From Actinomycetes bacterium (GTDB lineage Bacteria > Actinomycetota > Acidimicrobiia > Acidimicrobiales > Palsa-688), in contig JAKBBA010000016.1 of NCBI GenBank assembly GCA_021808665.1, positions 9,080 through 73,079 on the forward strand: 64,000 bases of DNA. The letters run 5' to 3'. The translations under genes were made by a program, and so were the position numbers. Position 1 is the stretch's first letter. Each line of letters begins with the position of its first letter. Below the pieces are notes generated by a model. It did not search any database and was not told where the DNA came from. It worked only from the letters and a program-made list of their open reading frames with translations. Positions 41,235 through 50,344 of the stretch are shown here, in pieces.

Positions 41235-42437
41235 CTACGCCGATCCAGCGGCGGGGGTGCCACAAGAGGCGCAGAACTTCGCTCCCGGGACCAGCTCAGT
41301 GCCGCACTGAGAGCAGTGCGCCACGGCGGGCGCGAGCGACGTGCCGCACGACGCACAGAACCTGGCGCCCTGCGGGTTATCCGCAGCACAACCGGGGCAG
41401 GTGACCCCCGGCGGGGCCATCGCAGTACCGCACGACGCACAGAACTTGGCTCCCAGGGGGTTCTCCGCTGCACACGCGGGGCACTTCGCCGTCGCCGAGG
41501 CTGCGCTCGCCGACGCAGCGGCGGCCTGCGCAGCGTACCCCGGCCCACCGCCGGCGAAGCCGGGGCCGGCCGGCAGCGTCGGGGCAACTCCCTGGGGAGC
41601 TGCCGCCGCCTGGCCTCCCAGACCGAGACCTGCAGCCAGGAACGCACCGCCAACAGCGCCGCCTCCCTGCGCCATCCCGGCCCCCGCGCCGAGTGCCATC
41701 TCACCCGCCGCGTACTGGTTGAAGCCACCTGCAAGCCTCGAATAGGCGGTGTCCTTGGCGAGGGTCTTGAGCTGAGCCTCGTCCTCGGCGGACAGGTTGA
41801 TGTCGAAGTTCCCCATCCGCACCAGTTGCACCCCGTAGCTGGCGAGCTGCTCGTTGCCCGCCGAGACCACCTCTTTCTCGATGTCAGGCGTGTAGGCAGA
41901 TAGGCCGAGGATCGGCCAGCCGTTACGGACGATCTGAACGGTCATGTGAGTTCGAAGGACTTTGAGCAGCTGATCGCTCATCCAGCCTGTCACCGCGTCG
42001 TTGTCAGCGACGTTCACCGTACCGACCAGGTTGGTGATCAAAGCGACCGGGTCCACGACCTTCATCGAATAGTCGCCGAAGACACGAAGGGTAACGATCA
42101 TTCCAGTCTGGGGATCCTGCACGTCGTCTATGCGCCCACCGAATGCGTTCCGAGGGTACTCCCGGGTGCCGACGAAGTACAGCTCCGCACGGTAGGCGTT
42201 ACCCCCGGTAGCAAAGTCGATCAGGGCGCCCAAGCCGGGAAGCTCGTCCGCTTGTATCTGATGGCGCCCGGGACCCATCGTCGCGACAACCTTGCCGGTA
42301 TTGACGAATACCGCCATCTCGTCGGCGTTGACGATAGCTCTGGTCATCTTCCTGATCGTCTCGTCAGGCCATTTGAAGACGATCTGACCTTTACGGTCGT
42401 CGGGTACAGCGATGAACTCCCTGTCGAACAACGCCAT
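41235..42437 (-). CDS. SPFH-domain protein with three C-terminal zinc ribbons
   Basis: The N-terminal 250 residues are an SPFH/YdjI-type domain (I-V-F-K-W-P-D-E-T-I, T-G-K-V-V-A-T-M-G-P-G-R-H and F-G-D-Y-S-M-K-V-V-D-P). A Gly/Ala-rich linker (about 260-315) follows, then three zinc ribbons of the form C-P-x-C ... F-C-x-x-C-G in the last 80 residues. SPFH proteins form large membrane-linked rings; B. subtilis YdjI recruits PspA-type proteins to membranes. A pspA gene lies 5 kb away. GGAGGG precedes the ATG. There is no membrane helix. Confidence 0.88.
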   Translation of the reverse strand: MALFDREFIAVPDDRKGQIVFKWPDETIRKMTRAIVNADEMAVFVNTGKVVATMGPGRHQIQADELPGLGALIDFATGGNAYRAELYFVGTREYPRNAFGGRIDDVQDPQTGMIVTLRVFGDYSMKVVDPVALITNLVGTVNVADNDAVTGWMSDQLLKVLRTHMTVQIVRNGWPILGLSAYTPDIEKEVVSAGNEQLASYGVQLVRMGNFDINLSAEDEAQLKTLAKDTAYSRLAGGFNQYAAGEMALGAGAGMAQGGGAVGGAFLAAGLGLGGQAAAAPQGVAPTLPAGPGFAGGGPGYAAQAAAASASAASATAKCPACAAENPLGAKFCASCGTAMAPPGVTCPGCAADNPQGARFCASCGTSLAPAVAHCSQCGTELVPGAKFCASCGTPAAGSA

Positions 42438-42728
42438 CTAAAACCCTCCATCTGTTTGGCCTTTCGGCCGACTGGCAGCTCGTCGCCTCAATGCGACGAC
42501 AGGTAGACACGATACTCATACTGGGCGTCGCCTGGAGGCAAACAGACCACCTTAAGCCATCCGGCTTAGACGGCGGCGATCGCAGCTTCGAGCCCCCCCG
42601 ACAACTCTGTTTGGGGTCCGTTGTGGCTCTGCCGGTATGCTGACAGCCTTATAGCCGTAACGTGCCCCCAAAGCTCGGAACTGGCGGGGCCATAGAACCG
42701 TCCCAACTGCTTTTCCCGAAGATTCAAC
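42438..42728. other. Intergenic region between divergent SPFH and MoxR genes
   Basis: No gene is seen in these 291 bases. It holds a 6-bp hairpin (TTAAGCC... core TAAGCC/GGCTTA, 42553-42568) and must contain the promoters of both flanking genes, but I find no convincing -35/-10 pair for the right-hand one. Confidence 0.5.
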
Positions 42729-43652
42729 ATGCCGAAAGGACCCGTGCCTGTGACCGCAATCTCCCCTACTCGTTTCGAATCTCCAGGGGCTGTCCGTGAG
42801 GGTCTCGCTTCGGTGTCCTACCTCGCGAACGAAGGGATCGCCGGTGTCGTCTTCCTAGCCGAACGGCTCGGCAAGCCGGTCCTGGTGGAAGGCCCGGCGG
42901 GCACCGGCAAGACGCAGCTCGCCAAATCGGTAGCCGAGATGACAGGATCGAGGCTCATACGACTGCAGTGCTACGAGGGCCTCGACGAGTCCAAGGCACT
43001 CTACGAGTGGAACTACAAAAAGCAGCTTCTTCGCATCCAAGCCGAGCGGATCACCCAAGCCGACGGCGAGACGTGGACCGACATAGAAGACGATATCTTC
43101 TCAGAGCCATTCTTGATGACCCGGCCTCTACTAGAGGCGATCCGGGCACAAGACCCCGTCGTCTTGCTGATCGACGAAGTGGACCGCGTCGAGGTCGAGA
43201 CAGAAGCCCTGCTGTTGGAGATCCTCTCGGACTACCAAGTGTCCATTCCCGAGCTAGGGACCGTCGAGGCGACGCAGATACCCCTGGTGTTCCTGACGTC
43301 GAACAACACTCGGGAGCTCTCCGAAGCTCTCAAGCGTCGCTGCCTCTTCCTGCACATCGACTACCCAGATGTCGAACGCGAAAAGCAGATCGTCCTGACT
43401 CGGGTCCCCGGGATCACCGACTCACTCGCCGATCAGGTCGTGAGGATTGTCAGATCCATCCGGGGCCTGGACCTGAAGAAGGCCCCGTCCGTGTCGGAGA
43501 CCCTCGACTGGGCGCGGACTCTCGTGCTGCTGGGAATTCAGTCTGTGGACACCCAGACTGCGACGGAGACGCTCCACATCCTGCTCAAATACCAGTCCGA
43601 CATCGACAAGGCCGCCAAGGACCTGGCCGGCACGTCGAGCGCACAGCGGTAG
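42729..43652 (+). CDS. MoxR-family AAA+ ATPase
   Basis: The 307 residues hold Walker A G-P-A-G-T-G-K-T (near 60), Walker B V-V-L-L-I-D-E-V-D-R (near 145), sensor 1 L-T-S-N-N-T-R-E-L-S and arginine-finger K-R-R-C-L-F-L, the layout of the MoxR/CoxD group. MoxR ATPases act as chaperones that mature metalloenzymes with a VWA partner. The partner follows after six bases. The ATG at 42729 is used; GTG at 42750 is an alternative. Confidence 0.9.
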   Translation: MPKGPVPVTAISPTRFESPGAVREGLASVSYLANEGIAGVVFLAERLGKPVLVEGPAGTGKTQLAKSVAEMTGSRLIRLQCYEGLDESKALYEWNYKKQLLRIQAERITQADGETWTDIEDDIFSEPFLMTRPLLEAIRAQDPVVLLIDEVDRVEVETEALLLEILSDYQVSIPELGTVEATQIPLVFLTSNNTRELSEALKRRCLFLHIDYPDVEREKQIVLTRVPGITDSLADQVVRIVRSIRGLDLKKAPSVSETLDWARTLVLLGIQSVDTQTATETLHILLKYQSDIDKAAKDLAGTSSAQR

Positions 43653-43658
43653 GCGAAG

Positions 43659-45128
43659 GTGGACGGCAGCGAGCAGGCGCTCCCAGAGGGAAGCTCGGCG
43701 GGCATCCTCGAGTCGGTGTCGGGGTTCGTCAAAGAGCTCCGCAACGCAGGGATCCCCGTAAGCCTCACCGAGAACCTCGATGCCGTCGAGGCTCTGCGTC
43801 ACGTTCCCTTGGAGGACCGCGACGCCTTCAAGTACGCCCTTGCGGCGACGATGGTCAAGAACAACGCCCACTGGAAGACTTTCGAGACCGTCTTCGAGGT
43901 GTACTTCTCGCTCCGGGGCCGGGAGTACCGTATCGGCGATACCGGCGGGCCCGACGGCACCGAGGACCTGCTCAGCTCGCTCATCGGTTCGGCGCAGAGC
44001 GACGGACAGGGGTCAGCTGAGGGCCTCACCCAGGAACAGCTCGCCGAGATGCTCCTGCGAGCTTTGATGGACGGCAACGACTCGATGCTCAGAGCGATAG
44101 CCAGGACAGCGGTCTCGCGTTATGCGGGCATGGAACCCGGACGTCCGGTTGGTGGCACTTACTACCTGTATCGGACCCTCCGACAGCTCGACTTGGAAGC
44201 CGTAATGGCGAAGATGATGGAGCACGCGGGGAGCGCGAACCCTGACCGCTCAGACCTGGAAGAGAGGCTCACCAGGGAGGACTTCGAGCACAGGATCGAC
44301 GCTCTGCGTAGGGAGATCGAAGCGGAGATACGCCGGCGGCTTGTGGCCGACCGGGGTGCAGAAGCCGTGGCGAAGTCCGTCCGCAAGCCGCTACCCGAAG
44401 ATGTCGACTTCATGCATGCAAGCCGGGAGGAGCTCGCCGCGCTACGTAAGGCGATCACGCCTCTGACTCGCAAGCTCGCTGTGCGTCTAGCGCGAAAGCG
44501 GCGTCACGGTCGTAAAGGACCGCTCGATTTCCGAAGCACTGTCCGGCACTCCTTGTCATACGGTGGAGTTCCCGCAGACCCGCGGTTCCGTTATCCGAGA
44601 CCGTCCAAGCCCGAAATAATGGTCATCGCAGATATTTCCGGCTCGGTTGCCGCGTTCGCTCGCTTCACCTTGCACATGGTGTACGCGATCAGCTCCCAGT
44701 TCTCCAGGGTGCGATCGTTCGTGTTCATCGACGGCATCGACGAGGTGACCGACTACTTCAAACAGACTGAGGACATCTCGGCCGCCATCGCCCGGATCAA
44801 TACCGAGGCCGACGTCATCTGGGTGGACGGCCACTCAGACTACGGGCACGCGTTCGAGGCCTTCTGGGACCGCTGGGGCCGGGACGTCAACCCAACGACG
44901 ACGGTGCTCCTGCTCGGCGACGCCCGGAACAACTACCACGCCTCTCAGACCTGGGTCCTCGCGGAGATAGCCAAGAAGGCCCGCCACGTGTACTGGCTAA
45001 ACCCTGAACCCCGATCTTACTGGGACACAGGGGACTCTATCGTAGGCCAGTACAGTGCCCATTGCGACGGCGCCTACGAATGCCGGAACCTCAAGCAGTT
45101 GGAGCGTTTCGTGGAGCACCTCGGCTGA
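43659..45128 (+). CDS. VWA-domain (CoxE-like) partner of the MoxR ATPase
   Basis: The 489-residue protein has an N-terminal helical region (F-V-K-E-L-R-N-A-G-I-P-V-S near residue 25; D-R-D-A-F-K-Y-A-L-A-A-T near 55) typical of CoxE-like proteins, a charged middle and a C-terminal VWA domain with intact MIDAS (A-D-I-S-G-S-V-A-A-F). CoxD/CoxE pairs help assemble CO-dehydrogenase-type molybdenum enzymes, but no cox genes are here. The GTG start is six bases after the moxR stop. Confidence 0.87.
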   Translation: MDGSEQALPEGSSAGILESVSGFVKELRNAGIPVSLTENLDAVEALRHVPLEDRDAFKYALAATMVKNNAHWKTFETVFEVYFSLRGREYRIGDTGGPDGTEDLLSSLIGSAQSDGQGSAEGLTQEQLAEMLLRALMDGNDSMLRAIARTAVSRYAGMEPGRPVGGTYYLYRTLRQLDLEAVMAKMMEHAGSANPDRSDLEERLTREDFEHRIDALRREIEAEIRRRLVADRGAEAVAKSVRKPLPEDVDFMHASREELAALRKAITPLTRKLAVRLARKRRHGRKGPLDFRSTVRHSLSYGGVPADPRFRYPRPSKPEIMVIADISGSVAAFARFTLHMVYAISSQFSRVRSFVFIDGIDEVTDYFKQTEDISAAIARINTEADVIWVDGHSDYGHAFEAFWDRWGRDVNPTTTVLLLGDARNNYHASQTWVLAEIAKKARHVYWLNPEPRSYWDTGDSIVGQYSAHCDGAYECRNLKQLERFVEHLG

Positions 45129-45130
45129 GG

Positions 45131-46384
45131 CTATGGCCTGACCTGACCTGAACCTTCGACTAGGTACTTGTAGGTGGTCAGGGAGGCCGCCCCCATCGGA
45201 CCCCGGGCGTGGAGCTTCTGGGTGCTTATACCTATCTCGGCGCCGAAGCCGAACTGCTCCCCGTCTGTAAAGCGGGTGGAGGCGTTCACCACTACGGCGG
45301 CTGCGTCGACCTCCCTTTGGAACCGGCGGGCGCTGGCGAGGTCGGAGGTGACTATGGCCTCGGTGTGGCCGGAACCGAACCGGCCGATGTGGGCGATTGC
45401 CTCGTCTATGCCGGAGACCACCTTGACCGCCAGGGTGAGGTCGAGGAACTCTCGTGCGTAGTCCTCGACGGTAGCGCTCGACACGTTGGAAGTCCCGAGG
45501 ATCGACCGGGTCTCCTCGTCGCCTCGCAGCTCGACGTCGCGTAGTAGAGGGCCCACGAGCTTCAGGAACTCCCCGGCGACATGGCGGTGCACGAGAAGCG
45601 TCTCGGCAGCGTTGCAGACGCTCGGTCGCTGAATCTTGGAGTTGACGAGGATGGCACAGGCCATCTCCAGATCAGCCGACTCGTCGACGTACACGTGGCA
45701 GTTTCCGTCCCCGTCGATGACGTACGGTACCCGGCAGTGCTGCTTCACCTCGGCTATAAGCGACGGACCTCCTCTGGGTATTAGGCAGTCGATGACGCCG
45801 TCCAAAGCGAGAAAATCCCTCACCGTCTCGCGGGAGGGATCCTCGACGAGTATGAGGGCGTCCTCGGGCAGGCCTACCTCGCGGTAGGCATGTCTCATAG
45901 CCGCCGCTATGGCCACATTAGTCCTCAGAGCTGCGGAGCTGCCGCGAAGGAAGGCGACGTTGCCCGCTCTAAGGCAAAGCCCAGCGGCGTCGGCTGTCAC
46001 ATTGGGGCGATTCTCGTAGATCACCGCTACAACTCCGAGGGGTACCCTGACTCGGCGTATCTGTAGCCCGTTAGGTCGTACCCAGCCGTCGAGGACCTCG
46101 CCCAAGAGATCCGGGCTGGCGGCGACGGCCCGCAAGCCGGCGGCCATAGCCGCAAGCCGTCCCGGGTTGAGGGCCAGTCTGTCGATCGTCGTATCGGCCA
46201 ACCCCGCCGCCCTGGCGCTTGCGATGTCGGCTTGGTTGGCGGCGAGAATTTCTTCGCGCGCGCGTTCGAGTTCCGCTGCGGCACGTTCGAGGCCACGATC
46301 TCGGGTCCCTGACGGTGCCGACCCCACGACGGACGCCGCAGCTTTGGCTCTGCCCCCCAGTTGGACGAGATCGCACACGGTCAT
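45131..46384 (-). CDS. proA: Glutamate-5-semialdehyde dehydrogenase
   Basis: ProA reduces glutamyl phosphate to the semialdehyde in proline synthesis. The 417 residues show V-I-Y-E-N-R-P-N-V-T, R-G-G-P-S-L-I, the catalytic Cys in Q-R-P-S-V-C-N-A-A-E-T-L and the C-terminal G-P-M-G-A-A-S-L-T-T-Y-K. The ATG follows TAGCTT by six bases with no Shine-Dalgarno, so it seems leaderless. proB is 2.8 kb away, separated by pspA and gnd. Confidence 0.96.
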   Translation of the reverse strand: MTVCDLVQLGGRAKAAASVVGSAPSGTRDRGLERAAAELERAREEILAANQADIASARAAGLADTTIDRLALNPGRLAAMAAGLRAVAASPDLLGEVLDGWVRPNGLQIRRVRVPLGVVAVIYENRPNVTADAAGLCLRAGNVAFLRGSSAALRTNVAIAAAMRHAYREVGLPEDALILVEDPSRETVRDFLALDGVIDCLIPRGGPSLIAEVKQHCRVPYVIDGDGNCHVYVDESADLEMACAILVNSKIQRPSVCNAAETLLVHRHVAGEFLKLVGPLLRDVELRGDEETRSILGTSNVSSATVEDYAREFLDLTLAVKVVSGIDEAIAHIGRFGSGHTEAIVTSDLASARRFQREVDAAAVVVNASTRFTDGEQFGFGAEIGISTQKLHARGPMGAASLTTYKYLVEGSGQVRP

Positions 46385-46390
46385 AGGCCC

Positions 46391-46396
46391 AAGCTA
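46391..46396 (-). promoter_or_regulatory. -10-like box of proA
   Basis: TAGCTT on the minus strand lies six bases before the proA ATG, matching the leaderless pattern. Confidence 0.45.
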
Positions 46397-46522
46397 GCGC
46401 GCGCATCTACGCCAGTAGCGTCCTAACCTGTCCTTGTGGCCGCTACCACCTCTACGCCTGAGCGTGTCAGTCAGTTCCCCGAGCATGTCCGCCGGGGCCC
46501 AGGAAGTCGCTGGTAGCCGAGG

Positions 46523-47164
46523 GTGTCGTGGTCGAGCCGAAAAGCCAGGCGCGAAGCCGAACGCAAGGCACGGATAGACCCCTGGGGTTATCCCGAACCC
46601 TGGCGCGGCTTCCTCACCCGGCTGATCGACGCCGGGGAGCGCTTCGACTCCGCCCTCGAAGCCTGGCCGGATGGACCGACACGGGATCGTCTCAGCGAGA
46701 TATCGCCCCGCCTTCACGCCCAGATGGACGGGATCGTCCCCGCTATCGACCGTGCTGTCACTTTGACTTCGCGCTCCTCTGGGCTACCCGCTGCAACAGG
46801 ACCGACTGCCGCCCAGCTGAGCGCCTCGCTAAAGCGTATCCAGGCAGACCGAGCCCGCTTGGACGCCAGCGATGCGACAGGCTTGGCTGCTTTGGATCGT
46901 GCGGAGGCGTCAGCAGCAGCATCGCTTCGAGCGGCGAGAGAGGCCGAGGCCGTGTCTCAACGCCTGGTGGATGCCGTCCGCTCGGCAGTCGAGCTGGTCG
47001 AGAGGTCTGCCGGCGAAGTGGTGACTCTAGCCGTGGAATCCTCCCTCGGCGAAACGCTGTCGAGCCAGCTTGCGGGCAACTTGGACGAGGTCTGCGACGA
47101 AATCGCGTCGTTGAGCACCGCTTTGGAGTCGGCCAGACCTCCGACTGTCCGTCCGACGTCGTAG
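46523..47164 (+). CDS. Coiled-coil protein translated with pspA
   Basis: The 213-residue soluble protein has a basic start (S-S-R-K-A-R-R-E-A-E-R-K-A-R), W-G-Y-P-E-P-W-R-G-F, and then long Ala/Arg/Glu/Ser helices likely to form a coiled coil (about 95-205). It ends one base before the pspA start, so the two are co-expressed. There is no membrane helix, unlike the PspM partner in mycobacteria. I do not recognise a family; a role with PspA is inferred from position alone. Confidence 0.75.
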   Translation: MSWSSRKARREAERKARIDPWGYPEPWRGFLTRLIDAGERFDSALEAWPDGPTRDRLSEISPRLHAQMDGIVPAIDRAVTLTSRSSGLPAATGPTAAQLSASLKRIQADRARLDASDATGLAALDRAEASAAASLRAAREAEAVSQRLVDAVRSAVELVERSAGEVVTLAVESSLGETLSSQLAGNLDEVCDEIASLSTALESARPPTVRPTS

Positions 47165-47165
47165 C

Positions 47166-48053
47166 ATGTCGTCCATGAACGTGCTCGACCTCTTTCGCAA
47201 GCGTCTCCGGTACTTCACCGCCAAGACCAACAGCCGCTTCGAGGAGAGAGCAGACCCGAAGATTCAGCTGGAGCAAGCTATAGCCGAGGTCCAAGACCAG
47301 CACCGTCGCCTAGTCGAGCAGGCTGCCAACGTCGTGGCCAACCACAAGCAGCACGAGCTGCAACTCAACCGGGCCCTAGAGGAGCTCGAAAAGATGAACC
47401 TTTCCGTCAGGCAAGCCCTGACGATGGCCCAGCAGGCCGAGCAGGCCGGCGACATGGCTAAAGCCAACGAGTACAACCAGACGGCGGAGGCTTTCGCAAA
47501 CCGACTGGTGGCCACCGAGAATCAAGTGAACGAGCTCAAGACACTGAGCTTGCAATCAGCCCAGGCAGCCGATCAAGCCCGCACAGCAGTCCAGCAGAAC
47601 GCCTTGGCTCTCCAGCAGAAGCTAGCCGAACGCCAGAAGCTGATGTCCCAGCTCGACCAGGCGAAGATGCAGGAGCAGCTGAACAAGGCCATGAGCTCCC
47701 TGAGCGACACTGTCGACCAAAGCGCCCCGTCCCTCGAAACGGTCAGGAACAAGATCGAGGCGAGGTACGCAAAGGCGATCGGGACTTCGGAGTTGACCGG
47801 TCAGACTGTCGAGTCGAGAATGCTCGAAGTCCAACAAGCCGCTATCGGGTCGGAAGCGAGGAGCCGCCTCGACGCCATCCGGGCTCAGATGCTCGGCCCA
47901 GCCCAGCCTGCGACCGGGGAGCTCTCAGGACAGCCTGGCACGGCAGCGCTGGGGACGGGAACCCCCGAACCCGCAGACGCGGGGGTTCCTCCGGTCACTC
48001 AAGTGCAGGCACAGACCGACACCTCTAACGTCGACGCCCCCCCTTCGGCTTGA
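47166..48053 (+). CDS. pspA: PspA/IM30 family protein
   Basis: The 295-residue protein is almost wholly helical: N-V-L-D-L-F-R-K-R-L-R-Y-F at the start is the amphipathic membrane-binding helix, then about 220 residues of coiled coil with D-P-K-I-Q-L-E-Q-A and Q-A-A-N-V-V. The last 60 residues are a Pro/Thr-rich tail. PspA-type proteins form ESCRT-III-like rods that repair membrane under stress. A second ATG nine bases downstream is also possible. It follows the coiled-coil gene by one base. Confidence 0.92.
   Translation: MSSMNVLDLFRKRLRYFTAKTNSRFEERADPKIQLEQAIAEVQDQHRRLVEQAANVVANHKQHELQLNRALEELEKMNLSVRQALTMAQQAEQAGDMAKANEYNQTAEAFANRLVATENQVNELKTLSLQSAQAADQARTAVQQNALALQQKLAERQKLMSQLDQAKMQEQLNKAMSSLSDTVDQSAPSLETVRNKIEARYAKAIGTSELTGQTVESRMLEVQQAAIGSEARSRLDAIRAQMLGPAQPATGELSGQPGTAALGTGTPEPADAGVPPVTQVQAQTDTSNVDAPPSA
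47958..47989. terminator. Hairpin inside the 3' end of pspA
   Basis: GGAACCCCCG pairs perfectly with CGGGGGTTCC around 12 bases. It is in the pspA coding region, 64-106 bases from its stop, and 75 bases after the stop of the convergent gnd gene. Confidence 0.4.
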
Positions 48054-48063
48054 GCGCCGATCG

Positions 48064-49080
48064 TCAGCCGACCTTCTCGTCATGGCCGCCGAACTCCTTG
48101 CGCATGGCTGAGAGCAGCCTGTCGGCGTAGTCGGCCTCACCGCGAGAGGAGAACCTCTCGAACACGGCCGAGGAAAGCACGTGGGCAGGTACCGCCTCGT
48201 CGATCGCCGCCATCAGCGTCCAGCGTCCCTCTCCCGAGTCCGAAACCCGCCCTGCGAAACTTGACAGCCCGGGATCGACCGACAAGGCGTGTGCTGTCAG
48301 GTCCAAAAGCCAGGAGGAGATCACGCTGCCACGCCTCCAGACCTCGGCGACAGCAGCTGTGTCGATGTCGTACATGTAGTACTCGGGGTTGGCGAGCGGA
48401 GTCGTCTCGGCGTCAGCCTCAGCCGGTAGGCGCTTGCCGAGATTTGCCTTGTGCAAGACGTTGAGGCCTTCGGCGTAGGCCGCCATCACCCCGTACTCGA
48501 TTCCGTTGTGGACCATCTTCACGAAGTGGCCGGCGCCGTTGGGCCCGCAGTGCAGATAACCCCGTTCGGCCTGAGTGGGATCGCCGCTCCTTCCCTCGGT
48601 GCGGGTGGCAGCCTCGACTCCGGGAGCTACGGTACGCCAGATCGGGTCTAACCTAGCGACGACGTCTTCCTCGCCTCCGATCATCAAGCAGTAGCCGCGT
48701 TCAAGCCCGAAAACCCCTCCGCTCGTGCCGACGTCGACGTAGTGGATCCCTCGCTCTGCCAACGCTGCGGCCCGGTGGATATCGTCGCGGTAGTAGGAGT
48801 TGCCGCCGTCTATGATTACGTCCCCTTTGGCCATGCACGCAGCGAGACTCTCGACGGTGTCACCCGTGTAAGCGGCGGGCACCATGACCCACGCGGTCCG
48901 TGGCTCATCCAGCTTTGCCACGAAGTCCTCGACGCTTGAGGCTCCCGTCGCCCCCTCGGCTGCCAAGCCTGCTACAGCTTGGGCGTTGACGTCGAACACG
49001 ACGCACTCGTGCCCGTCGCGCATAAGACGGCGAACTAGGTTCGCTCCCATTCTTCCTAGGCCGACCATTCCCAGCTGCAC
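48064..49080 (-). CDS. gnd: 6-phosphogluconate dehydrogenase (decarboxylating), short form
   Basis: It oxidises 6-phosphogluconate to ribulose 5-phosphate in the pentose phosphate pathway. The 338 residues show the nucleotide motif [20 protein letters not shown], and the active-site [16 protein letters not shown]. The short length marks the form often NAD-dependent, not the 470-residue E. coli type. The GTG has GGAGGT upstream. Confidence 0.94.
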   Translation of the reverse strand: MQLGMVGLGRMGANLVRRLMRDGHECVVFDVNAQAVAGLAAEGATGASSVEDFVAKLDEPRTAWVMVPAAYTGDTVESLAACMAKGDVIIDGGNSYYRDDIHRAAALAERGIHYVDVGTSGGVFGLERGYCLMIGGEEDVVARLDPIWRTVAPGVEAATRTEGRSGDPTQAERGYLHCGPNGAGHFVKMVHNGIEYGVMAAYAEGLNVLHKANLGKRLPAEADAETTPLANPEYYMYDIDTAAVAEVWRRGSVISSWLLDLTAHALSVDPGLSSFAGRVSDSGEGRWTLMAAIDEAVPAHVLSSAVFERFSSRGEADYADRLLSAMRKEFGGHDEKVG

Positions 49081-49168
49081 TCGCGGACCTCCAGACGTTC
49101 GTTTGTCGACACCACCGTGTCAGGTGCCACAGCCATCCTGCCAGACTTCACCCGGACCAGGCAGCAAC

Positions 49169-50344
49169 TCATAAGATCACCATGTCGTCGCGGTGCACCA
49201 CCTCCGCGGGCACGTCGGACGGCAGGTCCGAGCTACGCAGTCCAGCGAAGTTGCGGACGCGCCAAGCAGGGTGACGAACAAGGCCCTTGGCGAAGGTGAC
49301 GCCGTCGAGCCCGGCGACTTCGACGGCGTCACCTTCGCTGAAGTCGCCGACGACCTCGCGGACGCCAGCGAGAAGGAGTGACCCTCCCCTCGCCACAACA
49401 GCATCCCTGGCGCCGTCGTCCACTTTCACCGCACCTGACGCCCCGACCGCGAACGCTATCCACAACTTGCGGGCAGGGAGTCGGGACTCGCGTGCAACGA
49501 AAGTAGTCCCGACACCGGCCACCCCTGCTATGGAGTCGGCTAGGACATTCGGACGCGCCGCTGCTGCTATCACCGTGCGCACACCTGACCAAGCGGCCAT
49601 CCTCGCCGCTGCAAGCTTCGAGGCCATCCCGCCGCTACCCCTGCTCGTTCCGGCGCTCCCGGCGATGCTCTCCAAGTCATGGTCGACCGCCTCGACCTCT
49701 TCGATGAGAGAGGCCTCACGGTCAAGGCGGGGGTCTGCCGTGAGCAGACCGGGGGTGTCGGTCAATATGACGAGCAGATCCGCACCGACAAGGTGCGACA
49801 CGATAGCCGCCAGACGGTCGTTGTCACCGAAGCGGATCTCGTCGTCAGCTATCGCATCATTCTCGTTCACGATCGGCACGACGCCAAGGTCTAGGAGTAT
49901 CCGCAGCGTCTGGCGTGCGTGGAGATACTGCTGGCGGCTCACGAAGTCCCCTGGAGTCAGAAGGGCCTGGCCTGAGACCAGACCGTGGGCAGCCAGCGCC
50001 TCGTTGTAGAAGCCGACGAGGTGCGCCTGGCCTACTGCGGCGACGGCCTGCAGGAGACCCATATCGGTCGGGCGGGCATCTCCCATACCTAGGATCGGCA
50101 GTCCGGCGGCGATCGCTCCGCTGGTCACGACCACCACGCGGTCACCTCCCGCCCAGGCGTCTGCCACCTCGGCGCAGAGCTTCTCTATGCTCTCCGGTTG
50201 GATCGCCCCCGTCTCGTCGGTCAGCGACGACGTGCCGATCTTGACGACTACAAGTCTTCCCGGGACCCCGGGATGGATGTCCCGACCTGTCGTCGTGTCC
50301 GGCGTCGAGCCACTATCCACATCCGCCGAAGCGTCGAAGCTCAA
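49169..50344 (-). CDS. proB: Glutamate 5-kinase with PUA domain
   Basis: ProB phosphorylates glutamate in the first step to proline. The 391 residues form an amino-acid kinase domain (V-V-K-I-G-T-S-S-L-T near 32; V-T-S-G-A-I-A-A-G; N-E-N-D-A-I-A) and a C-terminal PUA domain of about 80 residues (R-G-G-S-L-L-L-A-G-V). Its ATG overlaps the obgE stop by four bases. It is the last gene of rplU-rpmA-obgE-proB. Confidence 0.96.
   Translation of the reverse strand: MSFDASADVDSGSTPDTTTGRDIHPGVPGRLVVVKIGTSSLTDETGAIQPESIEKLCAEVADAWAGGDRVVVVTSGAIAAGLPILGMGDARPTDMGLLQAVAAVGQAHLVGFYNEALAAHGLVSGQALLTPGDFVSRQQYLHARQTLRILLDLGVVPIVNENDAIADDEIRFGDNDRLAAIVSHLVGADLLVILTDTPGLLTADPRLDREASLIEEVEAVDHDLESIAGSAGTSRGSGGMASKLAAARMAAWSGVRTVIAAAARPNVLADSIAGVAGVGTTFVARESRLPARKLWIAFAVGASGAVKVDDGARDAVVARGGSLLLAGVREVVGDFSEGDAVEVAGLDGVTFAKGLVRHPAWRVRNFAGLRSSDLPSDVPAEVVHRDDMVIL

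Noticed and set aside
42438..42728. Structured RNA in the SPFH-MoxR gap
   Set aside because: Only one 6-bp hairpin is visible and no known RNA motif fits.
42968..44020. 350-codon plus-strand frame overlapping moxR and the VWA gene
   Set aside because: Arg/Gly/Pro-rich, out of frame with both recognised genes and without motifs.
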